The notes under the pieces were generated by a model. That model searched no databases. It was not told the DNA's origin and worked only from the letters and a program-made list of their open reading frames with translations. Shown here piece after piece: positions 29,005 to 39,681 of a DNA stretch of 64,000 nt. The translations under genes were made by a program, and so were the position numbers. The stretch's first letter is position 1; every line of letters starts with the position of its first letter. The stretch is from Brachybacterium squillarum M-6-3 (GTDB taxonomy: Bacteria; Actinomycetota; Actinomycetes; Actinomycetales; Dermabacteraceae): contig NZ_AGBX01000005.1 of the NCBI RefSeq assembly GCF_000225825.1, forward strand, positions 1 to 64,000, given 5' to 3'.

Positions 29005-29562
29005 ATGGGACGCGTGGTGTGGGGCTTCACGATGTCCCTGGACGGCTTCATCGCCGGTCCGGGGCACGACATGCGGTGGCTCGAGGAGATGCCTCCCGCG
29101 GATCCTGAGGTTCCGGAACGGCTCGCCGCGGCGGTGGGCGCGATCCTCTCCGGCCGCCGCGGCTACGACGCCGCCCTTGCCCAGCGCGCGGAGCGCGGGG
29201 AGCTGACCGCCGAGGCCTACGGCGGCGCCTGGCAGGGCACCGAGTTCGTCCTCACCCACCGCCCCGAGGAGCTCGCGGACGACCCCACGGTGATCGCGCT
29301 GGACGCCGACGTCGTCACCGCCCTGGAGAGGGCCCGGGAGGCGGCGGGGGAGCGGGACGTGCAGATCATCAGCGCGGACATCGCGCGCCAGGCCCTCGAG
29401 CACGGCCTGATCGAGGAGATGCAGGTGTTCCTGGCGCCCGTGCTGCTGGGGGACGGCACCCGCGTGTTCTCCGTGCCCGGCGGGCGCCGGATCGACTGGG
29501 TGGACGCCGGGCCGATCCCCGGGGCGGAGGCCGCCGGGGGCCGCCGCTACCGACCACGCTGA
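29005..29562 (+). CDS. Dihydrofolate reductase / RibD C-terminal-like protein
   Basis: 185 residues, family RibD_C (NADPH-binding reductase fold): MGRVVWGFTMSLDGFIAGPG opens it, and EEMQVFLAPVLLGDGTRVF is the C-terminal family signature. These stand-alone proteins are abundant in actinobacteria and their substrates are mostly unknown. GAGGA precedes the ATG. Confidence 0.8.
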   Translation: MGRVVWGFTMSLDGFIAGPGHDMRWLEEMPPADPEVPERLAAAVGAILSGRRGYDAALAQRAERGELTAEAYGGAWQGTEFVLTHRPEELADDPTVIALDADVVTALERAREAAGERDVQIISADIARQALEHGLIEEMQVFLAPVLLGDGTRVFSVPGGRRIDWVDAGPIPGAEAAGGRRYRPR

Positions 29563-29628
29563 GCGCGCCGGGGCACCGGCGCCCCGGGATGCCCCCGCCC
29601 CCTGCCCGGCGTCGCACGCCGGCACACG

Positions 29629-29663
29629 AAAAGGCCCGGCCCCGCGAGGGGACCGGGCCTTTT
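29629..29663. terminator. Bidirectional terminator with A/T tails
   Basis: AAAAGGCCCGG ... CCGGGCCTTTT with inner CCC/GGG pairing. It is one of the few stems in the window with matching A and T runs, placed between convergent genes. Confidence 0.8.
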
Positions 29664-29680
29664 GCCGGCGACGCGCTGGA

Positions 29681-30490
29681 TCAGCGGTAGGAGCGGAAGG
29701 TGGGGTTGCCCCAGATCTGCCGCTCGACGACCTTCTGCTTGGAGCCGGAGGCGTCGATGATGGTGTTGTTACCGGCGTAGATCGCGGCGTGGCCGGGCCA
29801 CACGACGATGTCGCCGGGCTGCGCCTCGGACTGGGAGATGCGGGTGCCGCCGGCGGCGAGGCCGGAGGAGGTGCGCGGGAGGGAGATCCCGGTGCCCTCG
29901 TAGGCGTACTTCACCAGGCCGGAGCAGTCCATGCCGGAGAGGCTGGAGCCGCCCCAGGAGTAGGGGGTCCCCTTCGCGGAGCGGGCGCGGTCCACGATGG
30001 AGGAGGAGCTCGAGGAGGAGCTGCTCGAGGAGGCGGAGGCGCCGGAGGTGGAGACGCCGCCGTTGAGCGCGCCGCGGGTGTTCGGGCCCACGACGCCGTC
30101 GACCGCGAGGCCGGCGCTGCCCTGGTAGGACTTCACGGCGGAAAGGGTCTTGGGGCCGAAGACGCCGTCGACGGAGAGGCTGGCGCCGTTGTCGTTCAGG
30201 GCCTCCTGCAGATCGCGCACGGCGTCGCCGCGGGATCCGAAGCGCAGCTTCTCGGTGCTGGAGAGCGCGACGGAGGCGACCGGGGTGGCCGGGGCGGCCT
30301 CGGCGGCGACCGGGGCGGCGGGAGCGGTGGTGGAGGCGGGCGCGGCCTGCGCGGCGGTGCCGGCGATCGCGGAGCCGACCAGGACGGTCCCGAGGGCCGC
30401 GGTGCCGGCGACGCCACGGGCGGCGCGGTTCGCGGAGACGATCGGGGTGACCGCGCGACCGGCGGCGCGGTGGGTGTTGTGCGTAGCCAT
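29681..30490 (-). CDS. Secreted NlpC/P60 peptidoglycan hydrolase with PG-binding domain
   Basis: 269 residues. The signal peptide ends near residue 50 (AAQAAP). A peptidoglycan-binding type 1 domain spans about residues 82-145 (repeated VDGVFGPKT / VDGVVGPNT). A run of 12 serines forms a linker, and a C-terminal NlpC/P60 domain has catalytic Cys in GMDCSGLVK and His in PGHAAIYAG. It would cleave D-Glu to diaminopimelate-type bonds in peptide stems outside the cell. Start is ATG at 30490 with GGAAGGAA upstream. A long, structured leader precedes it. Confidence 0.9.
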   Translation of the reverse strand: MATHNTHRAAGRAVTPIVSANRAARGVAGTAALGTVLVGSAIAGTAAQAAPASTTAPAAPVAAEAAPATPVASVALSSTEKLRFGSRGDAVRDLQEALNDNGASLSVDGVFGPKTLSAVKSYQGSAGLAVDGVVGPNTRGALNGGVSTSGASASSSSSSSSSSSIVDRARSAKGTPYSWGGSSLSGMDCSGLVKYAYEGTGISLPRTSSGLAAGGTRISQSEAQPGDIVVWPGHAAIYAGNNTIIDASGSKQKVVERQIWGNPTFRSYR

Positions 30491-30817
30491 GTTCGTGATT
30501 CCTTCCGGCCTCGAGGCGGCTCGAGGAGTGGGGCAGTCTTCAGGGGTCCCGAGGGGATGTTGAAAACCGTAGGAGGGATCGGGTGCTCGGGTCATGGGGC
30601 TTGAAGGAGCCCGGCGGGGTCCTTGCCCGACCCTTTACCTCCGGCCGGGGTTCGTGACCACTGGAAGGCCCGGCTTGACCCTTCGCTGTGGTGCGGGACA
30701 CACCGGAATGCCTGGTCGGGCGCACGGGGGCCTCCCGGGGCGGAGGAACGGGGGTGTCATCCCCGGGCGGGGGAGCGGCGCGGGACGGGCCGTGCTCCGC
30801 GCAGGGCGGAGGGGGAT
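30491..30817 (-). other. Gene-free leader of the NlpC/P60 gene, structured
   Basis: More than 300 bases lie between the hydrolase start and the clpP1 promoter. On the minus strand, at 30607-30648, a two-stem structure is visible (CCCGGC/GCCGGG enclosing GGGTC/GACCC) around GGAGGTAAAGGG. A TACGGT hexamer near 30568 could instead start a leader of about 70 bases. Cell-wall hydrolases in actinobacteria are often under ydaO-type c-di-AMP riboswitches, but the hallmark CAGCTAACCCGG segment is absent. I therefore call it only a possible regulatory leader. Confidence 0.3.
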
Positions 30818-30832
30818 GCGCCTGCGGCGAAC
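30818..30832 (+). promoter_or_regulatory. Candidate ClgR site in the clpP1 promoter
   Basis: GCGCCTGCGGCGAAC matches the CGC-N5-GCGAAC half-palindrome of ClgR, the actinobacterial activator of clp genes. It lies 28 bases upstream of a TAGAGT -10 hexamer (30861-30866), that is next to the -35 region, where an activator would sit. Confidence 0.5.
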
Positions 30833-30901
30833 AGGGCCCCGGATCGTCAAGGGCACCGCCTAGAGTCGAGCCATCGCCATATCCGCCACGAAGGAGACAC
30901 C

Positions 30902-31531
30902 GTGACCTCCCAGAGCACCGAGACCCGGCCCGTCAACGCGGCCGGGGACACCCCGATGGGCCTCGACGACAACGTCTACCAGCGCCTGCTGCGCGAGCGC
31001 ATCGTCTGGCTGGGCTCCGAGGTCCGCGACGAGAACGCCAACGCCATCTGCGCCAAGATGCTGCTGCTGGCCGCCGAGGACCCCGAGAAGGACATCTACC
31101 TCTACATCAACAGCCCCGGCGGCTCCATCACCGCCGGCATGGCCATCTACGACACCATGCAGTACATCCAGCCCGACGTGGTGACCGTGGGCATGGGCAT
31201 GGCCGCCTCGATGGGGCAGTTCCTGCTGTCCTCGGGTGCCAAGGGCAAGCGCTTCGCCACCCCGCACACCCGCGTGCTGATGCACCAGCCGCTGGGCGGC
31301 CTCGGCGGCACCGCCTCCGAGATCAAGATCCAGGCCGACCTCATCCTCTCGATGAAGCGTCAGCTCGCCGAGCTGATCGCCGAGCAGACCGGCAAGAGCG
31401 TCGAGCAGATCACCACCGACTCCGACCGCGACCGCTGGTTCACGGCCGCCGAGGCCCTCGAGTACGGCTTCGTCGACAAGATCGTGACCCGCGCGGACGA
31501 CGTCACGGGCCGCGGCGGCACCGAGGCCTGA
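30902..31531 (+). CDS. clpP1: ATP-dependent Clp protease proteolytic subunit ClpP1
   Basis: 209-residue serine peptidase with the triad Ser103 (GMAASMGQ), His128 (LMHQP) and Asp173 (TTDSDRD). Actinobacterial ClpP is a hetero-tetradecamer of ClpP1 and ClpP2 rings fed by ClpX or ClpC. GTG start with AAGGAG upstream. It is followed by clpP2 and, after a further gap with its own TACGGT hexamer, clpX. Confidence 0.95.
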   Translation: MTSQSTETRPVNAAGDTPMGLDDNVYQRLLRERIVWLGSEVRDENANAICAKMLLLAAEDPEKDIYLYINSPGGSITAGMAIYDTMQYIQPDVVTVGMGMAASMGQFLLSSGAKGKRFATPHTRVLMHQPLGGLGGTASEIKIQADLILSMKRQLAELIAEQTGKSVEQITTDSDRDRWFTAAEALEYGFVDKIVTRADDVTGRGGTEA

Positions 31532-31625
31532 CCTCCCCGTCACCTCGGCGGCCCGGGCGCCCCGGCGCCGGGCCCGCCACCCGCCCCTCTCGACCTCATC
31601 GACACCTCTTCGTCAAGGAGACCCC

Positions 31626-32321
31626 GTGACCTTCGACCCCCGACTCGCCCCCTACGCGCAGGCCGGCGCCCCGATGGGCATGCCGACCGCCCCGATGCCC
31701 AGCTCCCGCTACGTGCTGCCCCAGTACGAGGAGCGCACCGCCTACGGCTTCAAGCGCCAGGACCCGTACACCAAGCTCTTCGAGGACCGCATCATCTTCC
31801 TCGGCGTGCAGGTGGACGACGCCTCGGCCGACGACGTGATGGCCCAGCTGCTGGTCCTGGAGTCCCAGGACCCCGACCGCGACATCACGCTGTACATCAA
31901 CAGCCCCGGCGGCTCCTTCACCGCGCTGACCGCCATCTACGACACCATGCAGTACATCAAGCCCGACATCACCACGGTGTGCCTGGGTCAGGCGGCCTCC
32001 GCCGCCGCCGTGCTGCTGGCCGCCGGCTCGCCCGGCAAGCGGCTCGCCCTGCCGAACGCCCGCATCCTGATCCACCAGCCCGCGATGGGCGGTCAGGGCG
32101 GCGGCCAGGCCTCCGACCTGGAGATCCAGGCCAACGAGATCCTGCGTATGCGCGAGTGGCTGGAGCAGACCCTGGCCCACCACAGCGGCCGGGACAAGGA
32201 CCAGATCAGCAAGGACATCGAGCGCGACAAGATCCTCACCGCGAAGGACGCCCTCGAGTACGGCCTGGTCGACCAGGTGCTGGCCTCGCGCAAGGACGCC
32301 GCGCCGCAGATCGGCCGCTGA
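31626..32321 (+). CDS. clpP2: ATP-dependent Clp protease proteolytic subunit ClpP2
   Basis: 231 residues with Ser125 (GQAASAAA), His150 (LIHQP) and Asp197 (ISKDIERD). It has a longer N-terminus than ClpP1 (about 40 residues before the fold), which is usual for ClpP2 and is partly removed by processing in relatives. GTG start with AAGGAG five bases upstream. Partner of clpP1, 94 bases away. Confidence 0.95.
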   Translation: MTFDPRLAPYAQAGAPMGMPTAPMPSSRYVLPQYEERTAYGFKRQDPYTKLFEDRIIFLGVQVDDASADDVMAQLLVLESQDPDRDITLYINSPGGSFTALTAIYDTMQYIKPDITTVCLGQAASAAAVLLAAGSPGKRLALPNARILIHQPAMGGQGGGQASDLEIQANEILRMREWLEQTLAHHSGRDKDQISKDIERDKILTAKDALEYGLVDQVLASRKDAAPQIGR

Positions 32322-32492
32322 CCCGACCCCTCCCGGTCGCCCGCGGGTGACCCACCCCGCGCGGCCCCGGTGCTCATCCACCGGGGCCGCGCGTCTCCCC
32401 GGACCCCGGGGCCCGCTGGGCTACGGTGGTCACCGCGGTCGCCCCAGCGGCGGCCGTCTTCCCCTGTCCATCGGCGAGGAAAGAGGACCCAC

Positions 32493-33823
<1,331 letters not shown>

Positions 33824-33824
<1 letters not shown>

Positions 33825-34165
33825 TGAGCGAGCCCGTGCCGGGCCCCGCCGCGGCGGACCCGGTCGAGCGCGCCCGCGAGCTGCTGCTGCAGGAGCGGCG
33901 CAGCATCGACAACATCGACGCGGCGCTCGTGCATCTGCTGGCCGAGCGCTTCCGCCACACCCAGACGGTCGGCGTGCTCAAGGCGACCCACGGCCTGCCC
34001 CCGGCGGACCCCTCCCGCGAGCAGGAGCAGATCGACCGGCTCCGGTCGCTGGCCAAGGAGGCGGGGCTGGACCCCGTCTTCGCCGAGGCCTTCATGCGCT
34101 TCATCGTCACCGAGGTGATCCGCCACCACGAGCGGATCCGCGACGAGGGCGCCGCCGAGGCCTGA
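33824..34165 (+). CDS. Chorismate mutase (AroQ type II)
   Basis: 113 residues, all-helical, with the AroQ pattern: a first long helix around ERRSIDNIDAALVHLLAERF, the catalytic Lys in VGVLKATHG, and a C-terminal helix AFMRFIVTEVIRHHERI. It converts chorismate to prephenate for Phe and Tyr. TGATG overlap with clpX makes the two co-translated, an arrangement seen in several actinobacteria. Confidence 0.85.
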
Positions 34166-34225
34166 CCCGGCCCGGACCTCGTCGAACGCGCACTTCGGGA
34201 CGAAACCGCTGATAACATCCGGGGC

Positions 34226-37200
34226 ATGGCTCGAAAGACGTTCCTCGACTGGCCGGTGATCCGGCAGCTGCGCGGGGCGGATCCGACGGGACGCGGCACC
34301 GCCGTCACGTCCCCGCGGACCCGCAGCACGACGCCGCGCACCGCAGAGGCGGATGGCGTCGCCGACAGCGTCTGCCCGTACTGCGCCGTCGGCTGCAGCC
34401 AGCGCGTCTTCCACAAGGACGGACGCGTCATCAACATCGAGGGCAACCCGGACTCCCCGGTCTCCCGGGGCCGGCTGTGCCCCAAGGGCGCCGCGAGCGA
34501 GCAGCTCGCGAACTCCTACCTGCGCCAGACGAAGGTCCGCTACCGCCGCCCCTACGGGACCGAGTGGGAGGACCTCGACCTCGACACCGCGATGGACATG
34601 ATCGCGGACCGCTTCCTCGAGGCGCGTCGGAAGCACTGGGAGGACGAGGACGAGCAGGGCAACCCCCTCCGGCGGACGATGGGCATCGCGAGCCTCGGCG
34701 GCGCGACCATCGACAACGAGGAGAACTATCTGATCAAGAAGTTCTTCACCGCCGCGGGCGCCATCCAGATGGAGAACCAGGCCCGCATATGACACTCCGC
34801 CACGGTTCCCAGTCTGGGAGCCTCGTTCGGTCGTGGCGGTGCCACGAACACGGTGCAGGACTTCGCCAACGCTGACCTCATCGTCATCGAGGGCTCGAAC
34901 ATGGCCGAGGCCCATCCGGTCGCCTTCCAATGGGTGATCGAGGCGCGCAGGCGCGGCTCCCGGGTCATCCACGTCGACCCGCGGTTCACGCGGACCTCCG
35001 CCAACGCCGATCGGCACATCCCGATCCGCACCGGCACGGACATCGTGCTGCTCGGCGGCGTGATCCGGCACGTGCTCGAGAACGAGCTGTACTTCACGGA
35101 GTACGTGCAGGCGTACACGAACGCCTCGACGCTCGTCTCCGAGGCGTACGGCGACCCCGAGGACCTCGGCGGCCTGTTCTCCGGCTACGACCCGGAGACC
35201 AGCACCTACGACAACTCCACCTGGGCGTATGCGGGTGATCCCGACGCGATCGCGCGCGGCCTGCCCGAGCGGGACGAGACCTTGCAGCACCCCCGCACCG
35301 TCTTCCAGATCCTGAAGCGTCACTACGCGCGCTACACCCCGGAGATGGTGCAGGAGACCTGCGGTATCGCTCCGGAGGACTTCGAGTACCTCGCGAGTTC
35401 GATCGCGGAGAACTCGGGCCGTGAGAAGACGACGATGTTCGCCTATGCGCTGGGCTGGACCCAGCACCAGGGCGGTGCGCAGATGATTCGCACCTCCGGC
35501 ATCCTCCAGCTGCTCATGGGCAACATGGGACGACCCGGCGGCGGCATCATGGCGCTGCGCGGACACGCCACCATCCAGGGCTCCACCGACATCCCGACGC
35601 TCTACCACATCCTGCCCGGCTACCTTCCGATGCCGAAGGCCGGACAGGACGACTTCGACGAGTACACGCGACTGGTGGGGAAGAAGGAGCAGAAGGGTTT
35701 CTGGGCCAATGCGGACATCTATACGATCAATCTGCTGAAGGCCTGGTGGGGGAAGCACGCCACCGCCGAGAACGACTGGAGGTATCATTACCTGCCCCGG
35801 CTGACCGGTGCGCACGGCACATACCAGACCGTCATGCGGATGCTCGAGGGCGGGGTCGACGGGTACTTCCTGTTCGGCCAGAACCCCGCTGTCGGCTCGG
35901 CCAACGGGCGTATGCAGCGTCTGGGCCTGACGCATCTGAAGTGGATGGTGGTGCGCGACTTCTACATGATCGAGTCGGCGACCTTCTGGAAGGACGGACC
36001 CGAGATCGAGTCGGGGGAGCTCTCCCCGGAGCAGATCGGCACCGAGATGTTCTTCCTCCCGGCCGCGAACCACACCGAGAAGGCCGGGTCGTTCACGCAG
36101 ACCCAGCGCATGGTGCAGTGGCGCGACCAGGCCGTCGAGCCGCCGGGCGACGCGAAGAGCGATCTCGAGTTCATGTACGAGCTGGGACGCCGCGTGCGGG
36201 AGAAGCTCAAGGACTCCTCCGACCCTCGCGACCGGCCGATCCTCGAACTGACCTGGGATTATCCTGTCAACGAGCACGGCGAGCCGGACGCCGAGGCGGT
36301 GCTCGCCGAGATCAACGGCCGACACATCTCCGGTGAGAGGGCCGGGCAGCCGCTGGCCTCCTTCGGGGAGATGAAGGACGACGGCTCCACGAGCGGCGGC
36401 TGCTGGATCTACTCCGGCGTCTACGCGGGCGGGATCAACCGTGCCCGGAAGCGGACACCCGGTCAGGAGCAGGACGAGACCGCCGCCGAATGGGGCTGGG
36501 CCTGGCCCGCGAACCGTCGGATCCTCTACAACCGCGCCTCCGCCGATCCCGAGGGCCGCCCGTGGAGCGAGCGGAAGAAGTGGGTCTGGTGGGACGAGGA
36601 GTCCGGGACATGGACCGGGAAGGACGTGCCCGACTTCCCGCCCACGAAGCGTCCCGACGACCCCGGGGACCCGGGCAAGGGCGGCGTGGCGGCGCTGGCG
36701 GGAACCGATGCGTTCACGATGCAGTCCGACGGGCGCGGATGGCTCTTCGCGCCGACCGGCATGGTGGATGGGCCGTTGCCGACCCATTACGAGTCGCCGG
36801 AGTCGAACATCCCCAATCCTCTGTACCCCCAGCAGTCCAACCCCACGCGCGTCACCTTCCAGGACGAGGACAACCTCAGCTCCCCGGGCGCGATGGGCGC
36901 GGGCGGCGAGGTGTACCCGTACGTGTTCACCACCTACCGGATCACCGAGCACCACACGGCGGGCGGCATGAGCCGCTTCCTGCCCTACCTCTCCGAGCTC
37001 CAGCCGGAGATGTACTGCGAGGTCTCCCCGGAGCTCGCCGAGGAGCTGGGGCTCGAACCGTACGGCTGGGCCACGATCGTCTCGGCGCGCAACGCGATCG
37101 AGGCGAAGGTCCTGGTCACCGAGCGGATGACCCCGCTGCAGGTGGGCGGGCGCACCGTCCACCAGATCGGCCTGCCCTTCCACTGGGGCCGCGGTGAATC

Positions 37201-37522
37201 GGCCGTCGTCCAGGGTGACGGCGCGAACGACCTGATCGGGATGAACCTCGACGCCAACACGCAGATCCAGAACAGCAAGAACAACTCGTGCACGATCCTC
37301 CCGGGACGCCGCCCCCGCGGGGCGGGCCGCGCCGAGCTGGTGGAGGAGTACCGCCGCAGGGCCGGGCTGATCCCCGCGCTGCACCCGCAGGTCGACGGGG
37401 CCGAGGGCGCTCCTGGTGCCGGCCCGGCCGCGGGCGGGACCCCGCACGAGGTGCGCGGTCCGGAGGAGGCCACCGCCGTGCCCACGGGGGAGCCGTCGAT
37501 GAAGGAGATGAGGAACCGATGA
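34226..37522 (+). CDS. fdhA: Selenocysteine-containing formate dehydrogenase alpha subunit (in-frame TGA read as Sec189)
   Basis: 1098 residues if the TGA at 34790-34792 is read through. The reading frame before it (ending ENQARI) and after it (HSATVPSLGASFGRGGA) is the same, and the joined sequence NQARI-U-HSATVPSLG is the family's active site, where Sec ligates molybdenum. A 4Fe-4S site is Cys50, Cys53, Cys57 and Cys85. The molybdopterin domains follow. There is no twin-arginine signal, so the catalytic subunit should stay in the cytoplasm. A TAACAT hexamer (34213-34218) ends 7 nt before the ATG, so it is probably leaderless. fdhA uses more A/T-ending codons than the flanking genes, hinting at a transferred cassette. 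Its stop overlaps fdhB. Confidence 0.93.
34797..34839 (+). promoter_or_regulatory. SECIS element directing Sec insertion in fdhA
   Basis: Eleven bases after the TGA, GGUUCCC (34804-34810) and GGGAGCC (34816-34822) form a 7-bp stem with the loop AGUCU. A lower stem CCGCCAC (34797-34803) with GTGGCGG (34833-34839) extends it, with 10 unpaired bases on the 3' side. Both the 11-base distance and the GUCU loop match the E. coli fdhF element bound by SelB. Confidence 0.9.
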
Positions 37523-38520
37523 GCCTGCTCGCCGGACCGGAAGGACCCTCCGCGGAGGCGGGATGGGACCACGACCACGAGCGCAAGGGGTTCTTCACCG
37601 ACACCTCGATCTGCATCGGCTGCAAGGCCTGCGAGGTGGCGTGCAAGGAGTGGAACCGCAACCCGATCGACGGCAACCTCGAGATCCTCGGCTCGAGCTA
37701 CGACAACACCGGCGAGCTCGGCGCGAACACCTGGCGCCATGTCGCCTTCGTCGAGCAGGGCCAGGAGCGGATCGAGGAGGCGCGGGAGTCCGGGCGCAAG
37801 CTCGTCAGCCTCGGCATGCCGGGGATCGGCCCGAAGTCCTCCGGCCCGCGCGGCGCGACCCCCGCCGGTGACCTCTCGGACGTGGACCGCACCCCGCCGG
37901 ACACCCCTGAGTTCCGCTGGCTGATGTCGTCGGACGTGTGCAAGCACTGCACCAACGCCGGCTGCCTGGACGTCTGCCCGACCGGGGCGATCTTCCGCTC
38001 CGAGTACGGCTCCGTCGTCGTGCAACAGGACGTGTGCAACGGCTGCGGCACCTGCGTCAGCGCCTGCCCCTTCGGCGTCATCGAGCGCCGCGACGACGGG
38101 ACCGTCTCCCCGTTCGCCGTGCGCGAGGAGGAGGACCCCCGCCGCAACACCGCGAGCAAGTGCACGCTGTGCTACGACCGCCTGGTCGACGGCGAGCAGC
38201 CCGCCTGCTCCGCGACCTGCCCCACGCAGTCGATCACCTTCGGCGATCATCCCGATCTCACCGCCGACGCGAAGCAGCGGGTCGCCGACCTGCACGAGCG
38301 CGGCATGACCGAGGCGCGCCTGTACGGCGCGAACCCCAAGGACGGCGTGGGCGGCACCGGCTCGGTGTTCCTGCTGCTGGACGAGCCCGAGGTGTACGGC
38401 CTCCCGCCGGACCCACAGGTGCCCACCAAGTCGCTGCCGAAGCTCTACGCCCGCACCGGACTCGCCGCCGCGGGCATGGTCGCGGCCGTCGCGCTGTCCT
38501 TCCTGGGGGCGCGTCGATGA
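37519..38520 (+). CDS. fdhB: Formate dehydrogenase iron-sulfur subunit
   Basis: 333 residues with four ferredoxin-type Cys groups (CIGCKACEVAC, CKHCTNAGCLDVC, CNGCGTCVSAC and CTLCYDR...CSATC). They form a 4Fe-4S wire from the catalytic subunit to the membrane. A single C-terminal membrane helix (about 310-328) anchors it. The ATG overlaps fdhA and its stop overlaps the nrfD-like gene, so the three subunits are made together. Confidence 0.92.
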   Translation: MSLLAGPEGPSAEAGWDHDHERKGFFTDTSICIGCKACEVACKEWNRNPIDGNLEILGSSYDNTGELGANTWRHVAFVEQGQERIEEARESGRKLVSLGMPGIGPKSSGPRGATPAGDLSDVDRTPPDTPEFRWLMSSDVCKHCTNAGCLDVCPTGAIFRSEYGSVVVQQDVCNGCGTCVSACPFGVIERRDDGTVSPFAVREEEDPRRNTASKCTLCYDRLVDGEQPACSATCPTQSITFGDHPDLTADAKQRVADLHERGMTEARLYGANPKDGVGGTGSVFLLLDEPEVYGLPPDPQVPTKSLPKLYARTGLAAAGMVAAVALSFLGARR

Positions 38521-39632
38521 GCATCACCGAGTACGACGCGGACCGGCCGCCGGAGAAGCCCCGCCGTCGCGGCGGCGGAGGGAAGCGCCGCCGCCGCGGC
38601 CTCGCCGAGGTCGGGATGGGCGACGGCTCCCGCGAGGGCGCCGTCGTCGAGGACGTCGAGATCGAACGGTCCGAGCAGTTCGACTCCTACTACGGCCGGC
38701 CTGTGGTCAAGGCACCGCCGTGGGAGGCCCCGATCGCCGTCTACCTGTTCCTCGGCGGCGTCGCCGGCGGTTCGGGCCTGCTGGCCTTCGGGGCGCAGTG
38801 CACCGGTCGCCCGGTGCTGCGCCGCAGCGCGCGCCTCACGGCGCTCGGCACCGTCGGCCTCGGCACCCTGGCGCTCATCGAGGACCTCGGCCGCCCCGAG
38901 CGGTTCCTGAACATGATGCGCACCGTCAAGGTCACCAGCCCCATGAGCCTCGGCACCTGGGTGGTGGGAGGCTTCGCCTCGCTGTCCGGCGTGCTCGGCG
39001 CGCTCGAGGTCGACCGCCTGGCGGGGGAGAAGCTCCCGCTCGGGGCGCTGCGCCCCCTGCTCAGGGCCGCCGAGGGGCCGGCCTCCCTCGGCCAGGTCGC
39101 CCTCGCCCCGGCGCTCGCCTCGTACACCGGTGCGCTGCTGGGCAACACCGTGGTCCCCACCTGGGAGGCAGGCCGCGGCCACCTCCCGTACCTCTTCGCC
39201 TCCTCCGCGAGCCTCGCCGCCGGCGGTGCCGCGATGGTCACCACCCCTGTCGCCGAGGCCGGTCCCGCCCGGCTCCTCGCGGCCGCGGGGGTCGCCGGGG
39301 ACGTGGCGAGCATGCACCTGATGAAGGAGTCGATGCATCCCCTGGAGCGGGAGCCGCTCGAGACCGGGACGCCGGGCAAGCTCCTGACCTGGGCGGAGCG
39401 CCTCGCGATCGCGGGCGGCGTCGGCACGCTCCTCGGCGGGCGCAGCCGCGTGATCGCGGCGGCGAGCGGCGCCGCGCTGCTGACCGCCTCGGCGCTGACC
39501 CGCTTCGGGGTGCTGAACGCCGGGCTCGAGTCCGTGAAGGACCCGCGCCGCGTGATCGAGCCGCAGAAGGCCCGCCTGGCCGCGCGCCGCGCCGCCGGCA
39601 TCTCCGACGACGCGATCACCACCGCGGGCTGA
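38517..39632 (+). CDS. nrfD: NrfD/PsrC-type membrane subunit of formate dehydrogenase
   Basis: 371 residues. A soluble basic N-terminus with the conserved FDSYYGRPVVKAPPWE is followed by about eight membrane helices of the NrfD quinone-interacting family. It takes the place of the cytochrome b subunit of FDH-N/O and would pass electrons to menaquinone. It is coupled to fdhB and followed by a 7-bp hairpin. Confidence 0.88.
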   Translation: MSITEYDADRPPEKPRRRGGGGKRRRRGLAEVGMGDGSREGAVVEDVEIERSEQFDSYYGRPVVKAPPWEAPIAVYLFLGGVAGGSGLLAFGAQCTGRPVLRRSARLTALGTVGLGTLALIEDLGRPERFLNMMRTVKVTSPMSLGTWVVGGFASLSGVLGALEVDRLAGEKLPLGALRPLLRAAEGPASLGQVALAPALASYTGALLGNTVVPTWEAGRGHLPYLFASSASLAAGGAAMVTTPVAEAGPARLLAAAGVAGDVASMHLMKESMHPLEREPLETGTPGKLLTWAERLAIAGGVGTLLGGRSRVIAAASGAALLTASALTRFGVLNAGLESVKDPRRVIEPQKARLAARRAAGISDDAITTAG

Positions 39633-39646
39633 GCGGCGCGGCCTCC

Positions 39647-39664
39647 GGGCGTCTGCTGACGCCC
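39647..39664. terminator. Hairpin between nrfD and selD
   Basis: GGGCGTC-TGCT-GACGCCC between the convergent stops. Confidence 0.5.
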
Positions 39665-39681
39665 CGCCCCGGCCGCAGGGC

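Noticed and set aside
30491-30817. ydaO-type c-di-AMP riboswitch before the NlpC/P60 gene
   Set aside because: The context fits, but the expected closing segment (CAGCTAACCCGG followed by GGCG) and the GGAGGAACC core are not found on the correct strand.
34793-34852. fdhA as a pseudogene with a nonsense codon
   Set aside because: The stop is at the Sec position, is followed by a SECIS hairpin, the frame stays open and the Sec machinery is encoded beside it.
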